Positions 44,717 through 54,855 of a stretch of 64,000 nucleotides of DNA are shown here, one piece after another (the first letter of the stretch is position 1; every line of letters begins with the position of its first letter). The translations under genes were made by a program, and so were the position numbers. The stretch is from the NCBI RefSeq assembly GCF_900103545.1, contig NZ_FNHH01000001.1, positions 268,682 to 332,681 of the forward strand. The letters are read 5' to 3'. The DNA is from Daejeonella rubra. GTDB lineage: Bacteria > Bacteroidota > Bacteroidia > Sphingobacteriales > Sphingobacteriaceae. Below the pieces are notes generated by a model. The model did no database searches, had not been told where the DNA came from, and saw only the letters and a program-made list of their open reading frames with translations.

Positions 44717-44812
44717 TGTAATTGAGGCTTCTATCTAATTATAATGAATATTCAGCGGCTTCAATGATTTTTATTTTAATTGATGTTAAATTTACTGAAA
44801 ACAGCTTTTAAG

Positions 44813-46006
44813 ATGAACAGAATTACTTTTACCCGGGAACAACTTTATGACTTAATATGGTCTGAATCACTTTTGACTCTTTCGAAAAAATACAACATAT
44901 CTGATGTTGGATTACGCAAAATTTGTATTCGGATGGATATTCCATTACCAATGGTTGGTTACTGGAATAAAGTAAAAGCAGGTAAATCGGTTGAGGTGAA
45001 AAAGCTGTCCAGCGTTTATAAGGGAGAGAAGGAAATTTCTTTAACACTGAGAGTTGAGGGTGAAAATCAAATTGAGGATGGACTTTCCCCTCAAATGGCA
45101 CTGCAAAAGGAGATTGAAATTGATCCAAATACTAATTTAAGAATTCCTAATGTGCTTTCAGATCCAGATCCAATCGTAGAAAATGCACAGAAGGTTCTAA
45201 ATGAAATTTTAAAAAGGACGAAGGAGGAAAAGTTAGAGGTTGTAAGTCTAAATGCTTACATTAAAGTGACCCTAAAGAATATGAACAGATCTTTATTGAT
45301 CATGGATACTTTTGTAAAGGCTATGAGAAAGAGGGGGCATGAGTTCAATATTGAAAATGGCGAATGTTATGTTCTTCTGAATGGAAAGGAAAGGATGAAG
45401 ATGACATTAAAAGAAAATCAGACTATTGTTGAATCACAAGATCGATGGAGAAGCCGGGAATATATACCTACAGGAATATTATCATTTATGTTCGAACACT
45501 ATGGAACTACTGCAAGCTGTAAGGATGGCAAAGAGATTATTGAAAACCAATTAGCTAAAATCATTGCTAAACTGGAAATATTGAGTAAACGTCTTGAAAA
45601 GGAAAGACTTGCTAATGAAGAGTGGCACAGAAAGTATAAGGAAGAACGAAAAAAGCAACAGGAGTTTGAAGAACGTAAGCAATTGGAATTGAAAACTTTC
45701 AAACAAACACTGAGTGAGGCTGAGCGATATCATGAGGCAACTTTAGTTCGTATATATGCTGACCAAATTGAGCAGAAGGCAATAAATGATGGAAAGTTAA
45801 CTGAAGAGGTAACTATACGGCTTAATTGGATTAGAAGAAAGGCAGACTGGTATGATCCCTTAATGAATGGTCATGATGATTGGTTGGATGCAGGAGATAT
45901 AAGGAAAATGCATCAAAATGATACTAATTCATATCAAACCTCATATTATCAAAGAACCGCTGAAGTAAATGAGTGGCCCTTAGCTCCATGGTACATTAAA
46001 AAGTAG
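44813..46006 (+). CDS. Conserved protein with N-terminal HTH-like region and coiled coil
   Basis: The start at 44813 (MNRITFTREQLYDLIW) is favoured over 44780, because family members begin at this motif. The segment LYDLIWSESLLTLSKKYNI then SDVGLRKICIRMDIPLPMVGYWNKVKAGK resembles a widespread uncharacterised bacterial family with a helix-turn-helix-like start. Residues 255-325 form a charged coiled coil (EILSKRLEKERLANEEWHRK). The end is Trp-rich. It is the last gene before the BREX operon, so a regulatory role there is possible but not shown. Confidence 0.65.
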   Translation: MNRITFTREQLYDLIWSESLLTLSKKYNISDVGLRKICIRMDIPLPMVGYWNKVKAGKSVEVKKLSSVYKGEKEISLTLRVEGENQIEDGLSPQMALQKEIEIDPNTNLRIPNVLSDPDPIVENAQKVLNEILKRTKEEKLEVVSLNAYIKVTLKNMNRSLLIMDTFVKAMRKRGHEFNIENGECYVLLNGKERMKMTLKENQTIVESQDRWRSREYIPTGILSFMFEHYGTTASCKDGKEIIENQLAKIIAKLEILSKRLEKERLANEEWHRKYKEERKKQQEFEERKQLELKTFKQTLSEAERYHEATLVRIYADQIEQKAINDGKLTEEVTIRLNWIRRKADWYDPLMNGHDDWLDAGDIRKMHQNDTNSYQTSYYQRTAEVNEWPLAPWYIKK

Positions 46007-46622
46007 AATTAACACAAAAAGGAACCGAAATTTTTCTCTAAGAAAGGAAGCGATTTTACCACGAAATTAACCTGAAAACAACCATTTTCATATTGGTTTT
46101 CTTACTAATCTTGGTTTAAATGGTCAAAAACCTTGATAATTACTTTTTACTTGTAAAAGTAACCATAAAAATAGGCACTTAATAAAATTAATATTTCCAT
46201 TCAAAAGTCGTTTTGGGTAAAAATAATGGTAAAAATGTTCGAGTGTATTTATAATTATTTACCCTAATTTGAATGGTCGATGTTCTGGTTAGCCTCCATG
46301 TTTGACAGAAATTCTTAACTTCATAAATTATTATCTTTTATTTTAAGCCTTTTTTTAGGGGGATGTACTTATTGATTAGTTGAAATTCTTTTTAGGGAGA
46401 TATCACTATTTAATTAAATCTATGTATAAGATTTAATTGTTTGTCTTGAGTCGCCTATTACCTGATTTTATTTAGTTTGATATTAAATGGCCGAATATTT
46501 TACATATTGGCCGAGAGTGGTTTTAAACCTTGAAAGAGGATAAAGATTAGTAGAAATTAATATTGATTAGAATATTTTAAAATAAGCAATTGAACTTGAT
46601 TTTTAATATAATATGTATATAG
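46007..46622. other. Long AT-rich intergenic region upstream of BREX
   Basis: 616 bp with no frame of note and no tRNA. It is very AT-rich with several T- and A-runs and a repeated GGTAAAAAT motif (46216-46236). It must contain the BREX promoter, but no clear TAnnTTTG element stands out near 46623. Confidence 0.4.
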
Positions 46623-47231
46623 ATGTTGATCATGATGAAAGTAGAATCTAAAACATATGATGCAAATTTCACTGCCGGGGGCTTACTTCTTAATGAATTC
46701 AAAGCGTTAGAGTCTATAATATTAGGAACTGAGTTTGAAAGTAGATTACAAGAAGAAGTAGAAAGCAATAGTGTAATTGGAATTGCTACTATGTCTGCTC
46801 GTAAACGAATTATACCACAAATAAAGCGCAGACACTCCATTGCACCTATTGGTTTTTGGGATCATTTTTTTCAATGGAATCAGCAGGAAATGAAATTCGG
46901 ATTATTGTATTTGTGCTTTAAAACTTACGCGATAGTCTTAGATATACATATTGAGGTTGCACTGAAAAAATTCAAAACGGGAAATACATTGAACGCATAT
47001 GATGTTCAAATGCGTTTGGATGAAATTGCATCTAAAGATGATCACGTTTCTAAATGGTCAGTTAGCACCATGGTAAAAATCAATGCTCAATATAGAAGGG
47101 TATTAAAAGATGTTGGCTTATATGATGGTACTCATCTAATGCGACCCCTTAAAATATCTTCAACATTTTGGCAATACTTCGAAGACATAAATGAAAGCTG
47201 GTTTCTTACTGCTTGTTTTATAAAAAACTAG
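46623..47231 (+). CDS. brxA: BREX protein BrxA (DUF1819)
   Basis: A 202-residue DUF1819 family protein, the first gene of type I BREX. Marks are YDANFTAGGLLLNEFKALESII, RKRIIPQIKRRH and FGLLYLCFKTYAIVLDIH. BrxA is a small DNA-binding protein needed for some BREX functions. ATG codons at 46632 and 46635 are alternative starts. It precedes brxB by 4 bp. Confidence 0.92.
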   Translation: MLIMMKVESKTYDANFTAGGLLLNEFKALESIILGTEFESRLQEEVESNSVIGIATMSARKRIIPQIKRRHSIAPIGFWDHFFQWNQQEMKFGLLYLCFKTYAIVLDIHIEVALKKFKTGNTLNAYDVQMRLDEIASKDDHVSKWSVSTMVKINAQYRRVLKDVGLYDGTHLMRPLKISSTFWQYFEDINESWFLTACFIKN

Positions 47232-47235
47232 GGAA

Positions 47236-47823
47236 ATGACAATAACTGAATTATACGATCAATTATCTGATAAAGGATTTCAAGATCACCAAACAGGTAA
47301 TTTATTTTTTCCTGCTTACATGTTCATGTACAATCCAGAGCTGGAGTATGAAGTGGAAAAAGAAATTTTGGATATCAAGAATAGATTACACAGACCAAAC
47401 AATTATTTGGATGTGATGGTGCTTGATATTTTTGAAGAGTTTATCAGTTTTTTGAAAAATGAAAAATTTGGCAACTCAACGAAATATAATTTCTATTTAG
47501 AGCATGAATCCAATAAGAAAGATGCTGTTGATAAAGCGCTCAAACAAGATGCTTACACAGAAAAATTCATGAATTATTTACGAGATAAAATTGCTGACCA
47601 TCAAAATGATGCAGACTATGAAATTGCTTATGTTTTTATTAAAGGATTTGGCAATTCATACCCTTATATAAGAGCCAGTAGATTCATGAGTAATTTCGAA
47701 AAACATATAAAAGGATACAAATTAATTATGTTCTACCCTGGAGTTGCAAAAGGATACTACAGTTTGTTTGGACTTTTACAAGACGAAAACCTATATAGAG
47801 CTATTAAACTAATAAACGAATAA
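47236..47823 (+). CDS. brxB: BREX protein BrxB (DUF1788)
   Basis: A 195-residue DUF1788 protein, BrxB. Visible features: NLFFPAYMFMYNPELEYEVEKEI, the acidic VMVLDIFEEFISFLK and YVFIKGFGNSYPYIRASRFMSNFE. BrxB is a soluble component of unknown biochemical role. Its TAA overlaps the brxC start (TAATG), pointing to coupled translation. Confidence 0.93.
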   Translation: MTITELYDQLSDKGFQDHQTGNLFFPAYMFMYNPELEYEVEKEILDIKNRLHRPNNYLDVMVLDIFEEFISFLKNEKFGNSTKYNFYLEHESNKKDAVDKALKQDAYTEKFMNYLRDKIADHQNDADYEIAYVFIKGFGNSYPYIRASRFMSNFEKHIKGYKLIMFYPGVAKGYYSLFGLLQDENLYRAIKLINE

Positions 47824-50800
47824 TGATGAAATTAAATGAAATTTTCGCAAGAGACATTTATAGGGATATTAACCCTGCAGTAGTTGTTAGTGCAAAAGAC
47901 CCTAAAACAATTGAGGCAGAGATAAAGGAATACGTTTTTACTCCTGAGATTATAGAAAAGTTGTTTACTATAATCGATACTATAATTAATAAGAAATCAG
48001 GCAAAAGTGGTATTTGGATTAATGGCTATTATGGCTCTGGAAAGTCGCATTTTATAAAATTTGTTCATTATTTAATGAACAGAGAAACTTCTGCTGATGC
48101 TTTTGAAGCATTGGAAAATGGAGTGAATGATAATTATGACAATACCAAACCAAATACCAATGATAAAATCACAATAAGTAATTTGAGACTCTTGAAAAAG
48201 AAAATTACTGATACACAATGTGATGATATCATGTTTAATGTTGAAGATGAAACTGATGACGGAAGTCAGGAACGTTTAACGCGTATTTTCCTCAACATGT
48301 TCAACAAGTTTAGAGGTTATAATTCTAATGATATTCCATTGGCAATATTGTTAGAAAAAACAATTGACGAAAAAGGGAAATTTGCTGAGTTTAAAAAATT
48401 AATAGAATCTGAATTAGGATTCAATTGGGATACAGATGCTGCAAAAGTAGCTTCATTTTCTTTAGACAGTGTATTGGATATTGCAAAAAAAGTTTGTCCC
48501 GATATTGATATAGTTTCACTTCATTCTAAACTATCAAATCCGGAAAGCTATAAAGTTGGAATTAATGCAGTTCTAATTCCAGAGTTAAAAGAATATCTCA
48601 AAGGCAAGGATAAAGATTATCGCCTATTATTTTTAGTGGATGAAGTTTCGCAGTATGTTGGTTCAAACAAAGAAATTCTTTTAAACTTTCAAAATATCAT
48701 TGAAAGAATCAGCGAAGATTGTAATAACCAAGTTTGGATTGCTTGTACAGCGCAGCAAACATTGGATGAAGTTTCCTTTGGTGCTGATGGTGTTCAGGAT
48801 GTTCAGGAGGAATTCGGGAAAATCCTTGGTCGCTTTGATACTAGAATATCACTTCAAAGCAATGATGCTTCTTACATCACTCAACGCAGGGTATTGGATA
48901 AAAACAGTAATGGTGTTGCTGAATTATCGAAGATATATACTGCAAATAAAGATTACATCGAGAACCAATTTAAAATCAGTCATGATTTATATAAGGGTTA
49001 TAAAAATGAAGGGGAGTTTCTATTTGGATATCCGTTTGTTCCTTATCAGTTTAAATTGATTGCACATGTTTTTGAAGCATTTCAACAATTGAAATTTGTT
49101 ATTAAGGAAGTAAAAGACAACGAACGTTCAGTATTAGGAATCACACACTTTACGGCTAAACAACATGCAAATGATGAAGTTGGTGGTTTTATACCATTTG
49201 ATGGGTTTTATAATCAACAATTCCACACGAACCTCACAAACAGAGGTGCAAAGGCAATTGAAAATGGTTTAGAATTACCTTATGTCAAAAGTAATCCATT
49301 TGCAGCTAGAGTTGTAAAAGTGTTGTTTATGATTTCAAATCTCCTTGAAAACAGAAGACAAACCTTTCCTTCAACTGTAGATAATTTAACCGTGCTTTTA
49401 ATGGATAAACTGGATCAAAATAAGATGCAGTTGCAAAAAGAGATCACTGATGTTTTAACTAAATTAATTGAAGGAAGTATTATTCGTGAAGAAAAAGGAA
49501 GTTACTTCTTCTTCAATGAAGACGAAATGGATGTTCAAAACATCATCAAGAACCAAATTATTGGTTTGGATGATCGATTGACTGCATTTGATGACTTTTT
49601 TAGACCAATTATTAAATTACAACCTAAGGTGGCTTTTGGTCAAAATGATTTCAAAATCAGTTATAACATTGAATCTAAAGAATTCTTGAGAGGTGGTGAT
49701 ATTAATCTTGTTGTTTTACTTACGGATAAAACACCAATCATTCAAAAAATGCTTGACGTAGGTTCAAAAGATTTAGTCATTTGTATTAATGAATGGTATA
49801 ACAATGATGCTGCATTAAGGCATGATTTTGAATGGTATTGTAAAACTAATAAATACCTGCTTAATGGATCTGGCAGTGCCTCTGGTGAAAGAGCTAAGAC
49901 TAATGAGAACTTCAAGATTAGAAATAGACAGCTAAGTGAAGATATTATCAGAGTAATAGAAAGAAAATTTATTGAAAGTAGGTTTATTGCTCAAAATGCA
50001 ATCCTGGAGGCTGATCAAATTAATGGTATAAGCCCATCTGATAGAGTAAAAAATCTTATTGAATATCACTTAGGTAATATTTATAGATTCCATAAGCTAT
50101 CCGATGGATATGCTCGTAACCAAATTGAATTGAAGAATGCCGCTGCCAGCACTCAAACAGAAATGCCTCATCTTACACCTGCCGAGCAATCTGTTAACGA
50201 TTTTATTACCAGTAACAATAATCAAATAACCATTACTGATTTAATCAAACAATATGGTGATGCCCCATTTGGTTGGCGCTTTGAAGCAGTTTTAGAAGTC
50301 GCTTTAAAATTAGTCAAAAAGAAAAAAAGAGAATTCAAATACAAAGGTGCTCCTAGATACCCTATTGTTGATTTTATCAATAAAGCAGTTTCTACAGCCG
50401 AAAGAATGTCTTGCGAAATTGTAACTGGTGAAGATATAGATCAAGTTTTATTAGATGATGTGGTTTCTACTTACAAATTTGTATTCAATGAAAATATTGC
50501 CACGACATCTGATGGGAATGAAATGTTTGAAACACTTTCTAATGTGCTTTCAACTAAAATGAGATGTATGCAGCCATTTGAATCGGACTATTTTGGAAAA
50601 TATCCTTTTGGTGGTAGTTTTCAAAAGTCAATTCATCAATTGACTACTTGGACAACCATTAGAGATCCGAAAAGATTATTTCAGGATTTCATTGGTTCAA
50701 AAGATTTTGCCAAAGAATTATTTGATATTGAAAAAGGAATTGAGGACTTTATCAATAACAACTTTAAGGATTATGCAACCTTGAGTTCATTTTGCGAGAA

Positions 50801-51332
50801 TAACAAAGAAAATTTCAAAGAATTTTCAGTCGACAATCAAGATAAAGCAAAAATAGTAACGGACTTTCTATTGCTTGAAGACCCAAGAAAGGACTTTAGA
50901 CATGCTAAAAAAGCACACGAAGAATTAAGTCAGGCACTAAAAGATTTAACTGCGGAATTAAAGAAAGAAGTGAAATTAACTTACAGTTTCATTTTTGACG
51001 AATTAGAACAGGAAGCAATAAAATTGAATGTAAGCATTTCAGTTTTTGACAGTCGCGATACAGTATTGAACGCCATTGATGCAAATAATTCAATTGCACT
51101 ATTGAAAAACAAAAAGCTGAGTGCTGCAAATTTCAAGAGTGATCAATTAGAAAAAATAATTGCTGCAATACCAGTTCCACCAGGAGGTAGCGGTGCAACT
51201 TCGGCATCATATCATATTACCAAAGGTGTTTCAACTATTTCAAATGAAGCAGAAATGGATACTTTTTTGAAAAAGGTAAAAGATGACATGCTAAAACTAT
51301 TAAACGCAAATAAGACCATAATTTTGAAATAG
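47823..51332 (+). CDS. brxC: BREX ATPase BrxC
   Basis: A 1169-residue ATPase, the large NTPase of BREX. Walker A is GYYGSGKSH (68-76), Walker B is LLFLVDEVSQ near 267-276. The rest is helical, with IACTAQQTLDEV and GRFDTRISLQSND as further AAA-like elements. An ATG at 47826 is an equally good start. BrxC is needed for defence and for host methylation in model BREX systems. The pglX start follows with no gap. Confidence 0.96.
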   Translation: MMKLNEIFARDIYRDINPAVVVSAKDPKTIEAEIKEYVFTPEIIEKLFTIIDTIINKKSGKSGIWINGYYGSGKSHFIKFVHYLMNRETSADAFEALENGVNDNYDNTKPNTNDKITISNLRLLKKKITDTQCDDIMFNVEDETDDGSQERLTRIFLNMFNKFRGYNSNDIPLAILLEKTIDEKGKFAEFKKLIESELGFNWDTDAAKVASFSLDSVLDIAKKVCPDIDIVSLHSKLSNPESYKVGINAVLIPELKEYLKGKDKDYRLLFLVDEVSQYVGSNKEILLNFQNIIERISEDCNNQVWIACTAQQTLDEVSFGADGVQDVQEEFGKILGRFDTRISLQSNDASYITQRRVLDKNSNGVAELSKIYTANKDYIENQFKISHDLYKGYKNEGEFLFGYPFVPYQFKLIAHVFEAFQQLKFVIKEVKDNERSVLGITHFTAKQHANDEVGGFIPFDGFYNQQFHTNLTNRGAKAIENGLELPYVKSNPFAARVVKVLFMISNLLENRRQTFPSTVDNLTVLLMDKLDQNKMQLQKEITDVLTKLIEGSIIREEKGSYFFFNEDEMDVQNIIKNQIIGLDDRLTAFDDFFRPIIKLQPKVAFGQNDFKISYNIESKEFLRGGDINLVVLLTDKTPIIQKMLDVGSKDLVICINEWYNNDAALRHDFEWYCKTNKYLLNGSGSASGERAKTNENFKIRNRQLSEDIIRVIERKFIESRFIAQNAILEADQINGISPSDRVKNLIEYHLGNIYRFHKLSDGYARNQIELKNAAASTQTEMPHLTPAEQSVNDFITSNNNQITITDLIKQYGDAPFGWRFEAVLEVALKLVKKKKREFKYKGAPRYPIVDFINKAVSTAERMSCEIVTGEDIDQVLLDDVVSTYKFVFNENIATTSDGNEMFETLSNVLSTKMRCMQPFESDYFGKYPFGGSFQKSIHQLTTWTTIRDPKRLFQDFIGSKDFAKELFDIEKGIEDFINNNFKDYATLSSFCENNKENFKEFSVDNQDKAKIVTDFLLLEDPRKDFRHAKKAHEELSQALKDLTAELKKEVKLTYSFIFDELEQEAIKLNVSISVFDSRDTVLNAIDANNSIALLKNKKLSAANFKSDQLEKIIAAIPVPPGGSGATSASYHITKGVSTISNEAEMDTFLKKVKDDMLKLLNANKTIILK

Positions 51333-54300
51333 ATGAATACAAAAACATTTGCACAACAATCACGTGTCCTATTAATGGATGGAGTTGCCAATAAATTAAT
51401 GTATTGGGGCTTTAATGCTGAGGGTTCTACTATTGAGGAACCTAACCCAGTTGCAGGTGGTTACATTTTTAGAGGCAAAGTATTTGATGATGAAACAGTG
51501 CCTAAATTATGGAAGTCTTTACAGCAGGCAGTTAAGGCAAAGGGAATTGATTTAGTAAAAGAGGAAGCAGCATATACCTGGTTTAACAGGATGATGGCAC
51601 TTCAAATAATGGCTAAAAACGAATATCTAGATGCTCAATTAGCCTATGTGCCGGGTATGGCAAATACACCTCAGATTTTGCAAAAAGCAAGGCAAGGTCA
51701 ATATATATTTTTAAACAGCAAAGAACAGGAACGGTTAAAAAGGATTGTCACTGATTTTAGCAAAGAACAAGAAACCTTTGCATTGTTGTTGGTAGGTTAT
51801 TGCCACAGCAACGAAATGCTGAATAATGTTTTTGGCAAACTAGACGATTATACTGAATTGCTTCTGCCCGACAACATGCTTCAGGACACTGGATTTTTAC
51901 ACTTGCTCAATACAACTGATGCAATATCTGATGAACAATATAAAGAGGTAGAATTAATAGGCTGGTTGTATCAGTTTTATATATCTGAACGAAAGGATGA
52001 AGTGTTTGCTTCTTTCAAGAAAAAGAAGAAAGCAGAAGCAAAGGATATTCCTGCTGCTACCCAAATTTTTACCCCCAACTGGATTGTTAAGTACATGGTG
52101 CAAAACACTGTGGGTAAAATCTGGTTGGATAAAAATCCTAATAGTAAAATAAGACCGAGTTTAAAATACTTGGTGGATAATGAATATGACTCTAAATCTG
52201 AACCAATTATATCAGAAATAAATCAATTAACATTGATAGATCCTGCGGTAGGTTCTGGTCATATATTGGTTGAGGGATTTGATCTTCTCTATCAAATGTA
52301 TATGGAAGAGTACTATACACCTGAGGAAGCTGTTGAATCTATATTAATGAATAACCTTTTTGGTTTGGATCTTGACGACCGAGCGGCACAGCTTGCTACT
52401 TTTGCTATACTTCTAAAAGCAGCAAAAAAATACCGAGATGTTTTTGCCAAAGGCTGGTTGCCAAATGTTTATGCGATGCCTGGGTATGCCACGTTTAATA
52501 GTCAAGAAATAAAGGACTTTATGGGTACTGACGGAACAGCTTTTGAAATGGAGTTGGAAGCTGCGTTGCATGTAATGGAACAAGCCAAAAATTTAGGTTC
52601 AGTTATGAAGTTGAGTTTGAGTGATGATGCCAGAACCTTTATTAAGAAACGATTTTTTAACCTTAAAAATACTGACTACAGAGATATTAATACGGAGCTC
52701 GTTTTCCAAAAGATTAAATCTTTTATTTCTGTATTGCTTATTCTTTCAAACAAATACACTTCAGTTGCTGCGAATCCTCCATACATGGGTAAGAAAAACA
52801 TGAATTCTAAGTTGAAAGATTATTTGTGTGAAGTTTACCCTGATTCTTGGAATGATTTGATGACTACTTTCATGGATGTGAATTATGGGTTATTACTGGA
52901 AAATGGACTTTCTAGTATGATTAATATTCCATCATGGATGTTTTTAAGTACTAATGAGTCTTTAAGAATTAAATTCTTAAAAACAACATATTTAAGTTCT
53001 GTCTTGCATTTTGGCAGAGGTATTTTTGGATCCGATTTTGGATCAGTGGCTTTTTGTTTTAAAAAATCTTTAAGTGAAGTCAATCGAATTGGAATCTATA
53101 GAGGGTTGTATGATAAAATAGGAAATGTAGAATCAAATGATATAAAAGAAAAATATTTTTTTGATAAAAACTTCAAAAGTTTTGATCATTCTCAATCAGA
53201 ATTTTTGAATATACCCCAAAAAACTATTTCTTATTGGCTTTCTTCACATGCGTTAAATGTTTTTTCTAATAATGAGAGTATCAAAGATTTGTGCCCACCA
53301 GTAGTAGGGATGATGACTGCAGATAATGATAAGTTTGTTAGAAATTGGCAAGAAGTATCATTAAAAACAATCGGATTTGATTTTGGTAACAAAGAACAGG
53401 CAATAATAAGCTCTTATAAATGGTTTCCGTATAATAAAGGAGGTGATTTAAGGAGGTGGTATGGTAACAATGAATATATCGTAAATTGGAAAAATGGGGG
53501 GTATGAAATATACAAGAGTGGTATGACTAGTTTTCGTGGGAAAAATTACTATTTTAAGAAGGGAATTACTTGGTCATTTTTCGGTTTTAACGCTTTTGGA
53601 GTAAGATATAAGCCAGAGGGCTTTATCTTTGATATTTCAGGAATGTCATGCTTTCCAAAAGAAGATAAAATTTACTATTACACTTCATTATTAAATTCTA
53701 AAGTTGGATTTCTTTTTTTGCAAGCAGTAGCTCCTACGGTAAATTTCCAAGCTAATGACATTGGTGCAGTACCAGTTATTTTTCCAGATGATTTAGTAGG
53801 TATTAATCATATTGCAAGAAACAATATTCAAATCTCAAAAGTTGACTGGGATTCAAAAGAAATTTCTTGGGATTTTATAAAAAGTCCATTGTTGAATAAT
53901 GAATGTTCTATAAAGGATGCATATAATAAATGGCTAAAAAATGTAAGCTTTGATTTTTTTCAATTGCATAAAAACGAAGAAGAGCTAAACCGTATTTTTA
54001 TTGATATTTATTCTTTAAGAAATGATTTAGAACCTGAGACATCTTTGAAGGACATTACTATATTACAACAAGAATTAAAGAAAAATGATCTTGAAGAATT
54101 AGAAGATAAATTCAGAACCAATGGTAAAGATGCTGTAGAACTGCCTATTAACCGTGACGAAGTGATCAGTCAATTCGTCAGCTATGCAATAGGATTATTT
54201 ATGGGTCGTTACCGCTTGGATATACCAGGTTTAAATATTGCACATCCAAATCCTACCAAAGAGGAATTAGCCAGGTACTCATACAATCATGGAGAAGTAA

Positions 54301-54854
54301 GCATTGATCAAGATGCCATTCTGCCTTTAATGGGTAAAAATTGCAATTTTACCGATGATGTGGTGAAGCAATTTAACCAATTGCTCGATACCATTTGGGG
54401 GCATGATCAGCGAACAGAAAACATCAACTTTATTCAGGAGTGTTTGGATAAGGAATTGGACAAATTCCTGGTCAATGATTTTTGGAGCTACCACTGTAGT
54501 ATGTATAAAAAAATACCAATTTATTGGTTGTTTAGTTCAAAGAAAGGATCATTCCAGGTATTGGTGTACATGCATCGTATGAATGAGTTTACGGTTGAAA
54601 AAATTAGAGCTAATTATTTATTGGAGCACTTGAAATATCTAAGATCCGAAATCGCCCAAAAAGAAGCAAATGCAAGCAGCTTAAGTACAACCGAAGCAAA
54701 GCAATTAGACAAACTAAGAGCCGACTTAATTGAATGTGAGCAATATGATATGGCTTTAAAAAATGTAGCAGACCAACAAATCAAATTTGATTTAGATGAT
54801 GGAGTTGCCAAGAATTTCGAATTGTTTGAAACAGTAGTTGCAAAAATAAAATAG
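51333..54854 (+). CDS. pglX: BREX adenine-specific DNA methyltransferase PglX
   Basis: A 1173-residue m6A methyltransferase. The SAM-binding motif I is LIDPAVGSGHIL (near 300) and motif IV is NPPYMGKKN (near 480). FTPNWIVKYMVQNTVGKIW upstream and RRWYGNNEYIVNWKNGG in the target-recognition half are typical of PglX. It methylates the fifth A of a non-palindromic 6-bp site in known systems, marking host DNA as self. The recognition site here is unknown. Confidence 0.96.
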   Translation: MNTKTFAQQSRVLLMDGVANKLMYWGFNAEGSTIEEPNPVAGGYIFRGKVFDDETVPKLWKSLQQAVKAKGIDLVKEEAAYTWFNRMMALQIMAKNEYLDAQLAYVPGMANTPQILQKARQGQYIFLNSKEQERLKRIVTDFSKEQETFALLLVGYCHSNEMLNNVFGKLDDYTELLLPDNMLQDTGFLHLLNTTDAISDEQYKEVELIGWLYQFYISERKDEVFASFKKKKKAEAKDIPAATQIFTPNWIVKYMVQNTVGKIWLDKNPNSKIRPSLKYLVDNEYDSKSEPIISEINQLTLIDPAVGSGHILVEGFDLLYQMYMEEYYTPEEAVESILMNNLFGLDLDDRAAQLATFAILLKAAKKYRDVFAKGWLPNVYAMPGYATFNSQEIKDFMGTDGTAFEMELEAALHVMEQAKNLGSVMKLSLSDDARTFIKKRFFNLKNTDYRDINTELVFQKIKSFISVLLILSNKYTSVAANPPYMGKKNMNSKLKDYLCEVYPDSWNDLMTTFMDVNYGLLLENGLSSMINIPSWMFLSTNESLRIKFLKTTYLSSVLHFGRGIFGSDFGSVAFCFKKSLSEVNRIGIYRGLYDKIGNVESNDIKEKYFFDKNFKSFDHSQSEFLNIPQKTISYWLSSHALNVFSNNESIKDLCPPVVGMMTADNDKFVRNWQEVSLKTIGFDFGNKEQAIISSYKWFPYNKGGDLRRWYGNNEYIVNWKNGGYEIYKSGMTSFRGKNYYFKKGITWSFFGFNAFGVRYKPEGFIFDISGMSCFPKEDKIYYYTSLLNSKVGFLFLQAVAPTVNFQANDIGAVPVIFPDDLVGINHIARNNIQISKVDWDSKEISWDFIKSPLLNNECSIKDAYNKWLKNVSFDFFQLHKNEEELNRIFIDIYSLRNDLEPETSLKDITILQQELKKNDLEELEDKFRTNGKDAVELPINRDEVISQFVSYAIGLFMGRYRLDIPGLNIAHPNPTKEELARYSYNHGEVSIDQDAILPLMGKNCNFTDDVVKQFNQLLDTIWGHDQRTENINFIQECLDKELDKFLVNDFWSYHCSMYKKIPIYWLFSSKKGSFQVLVYMHRMNEFTVEKIRANYLLEHLKYLRSEIAQKEANASSLSTTEAKQLDKLRADLIECEQYDMALKNVADQQIKFDLDDGVAKNFELFETVVAKIK

Positions 54855-54855
54855 A

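Noticed and set aside
48700..49059. Second forward frame inside brxC
   Set aside because: It lies entirely inside the BrxC coding frame, shows no motif, and has the skewed composition of a shadow frame.
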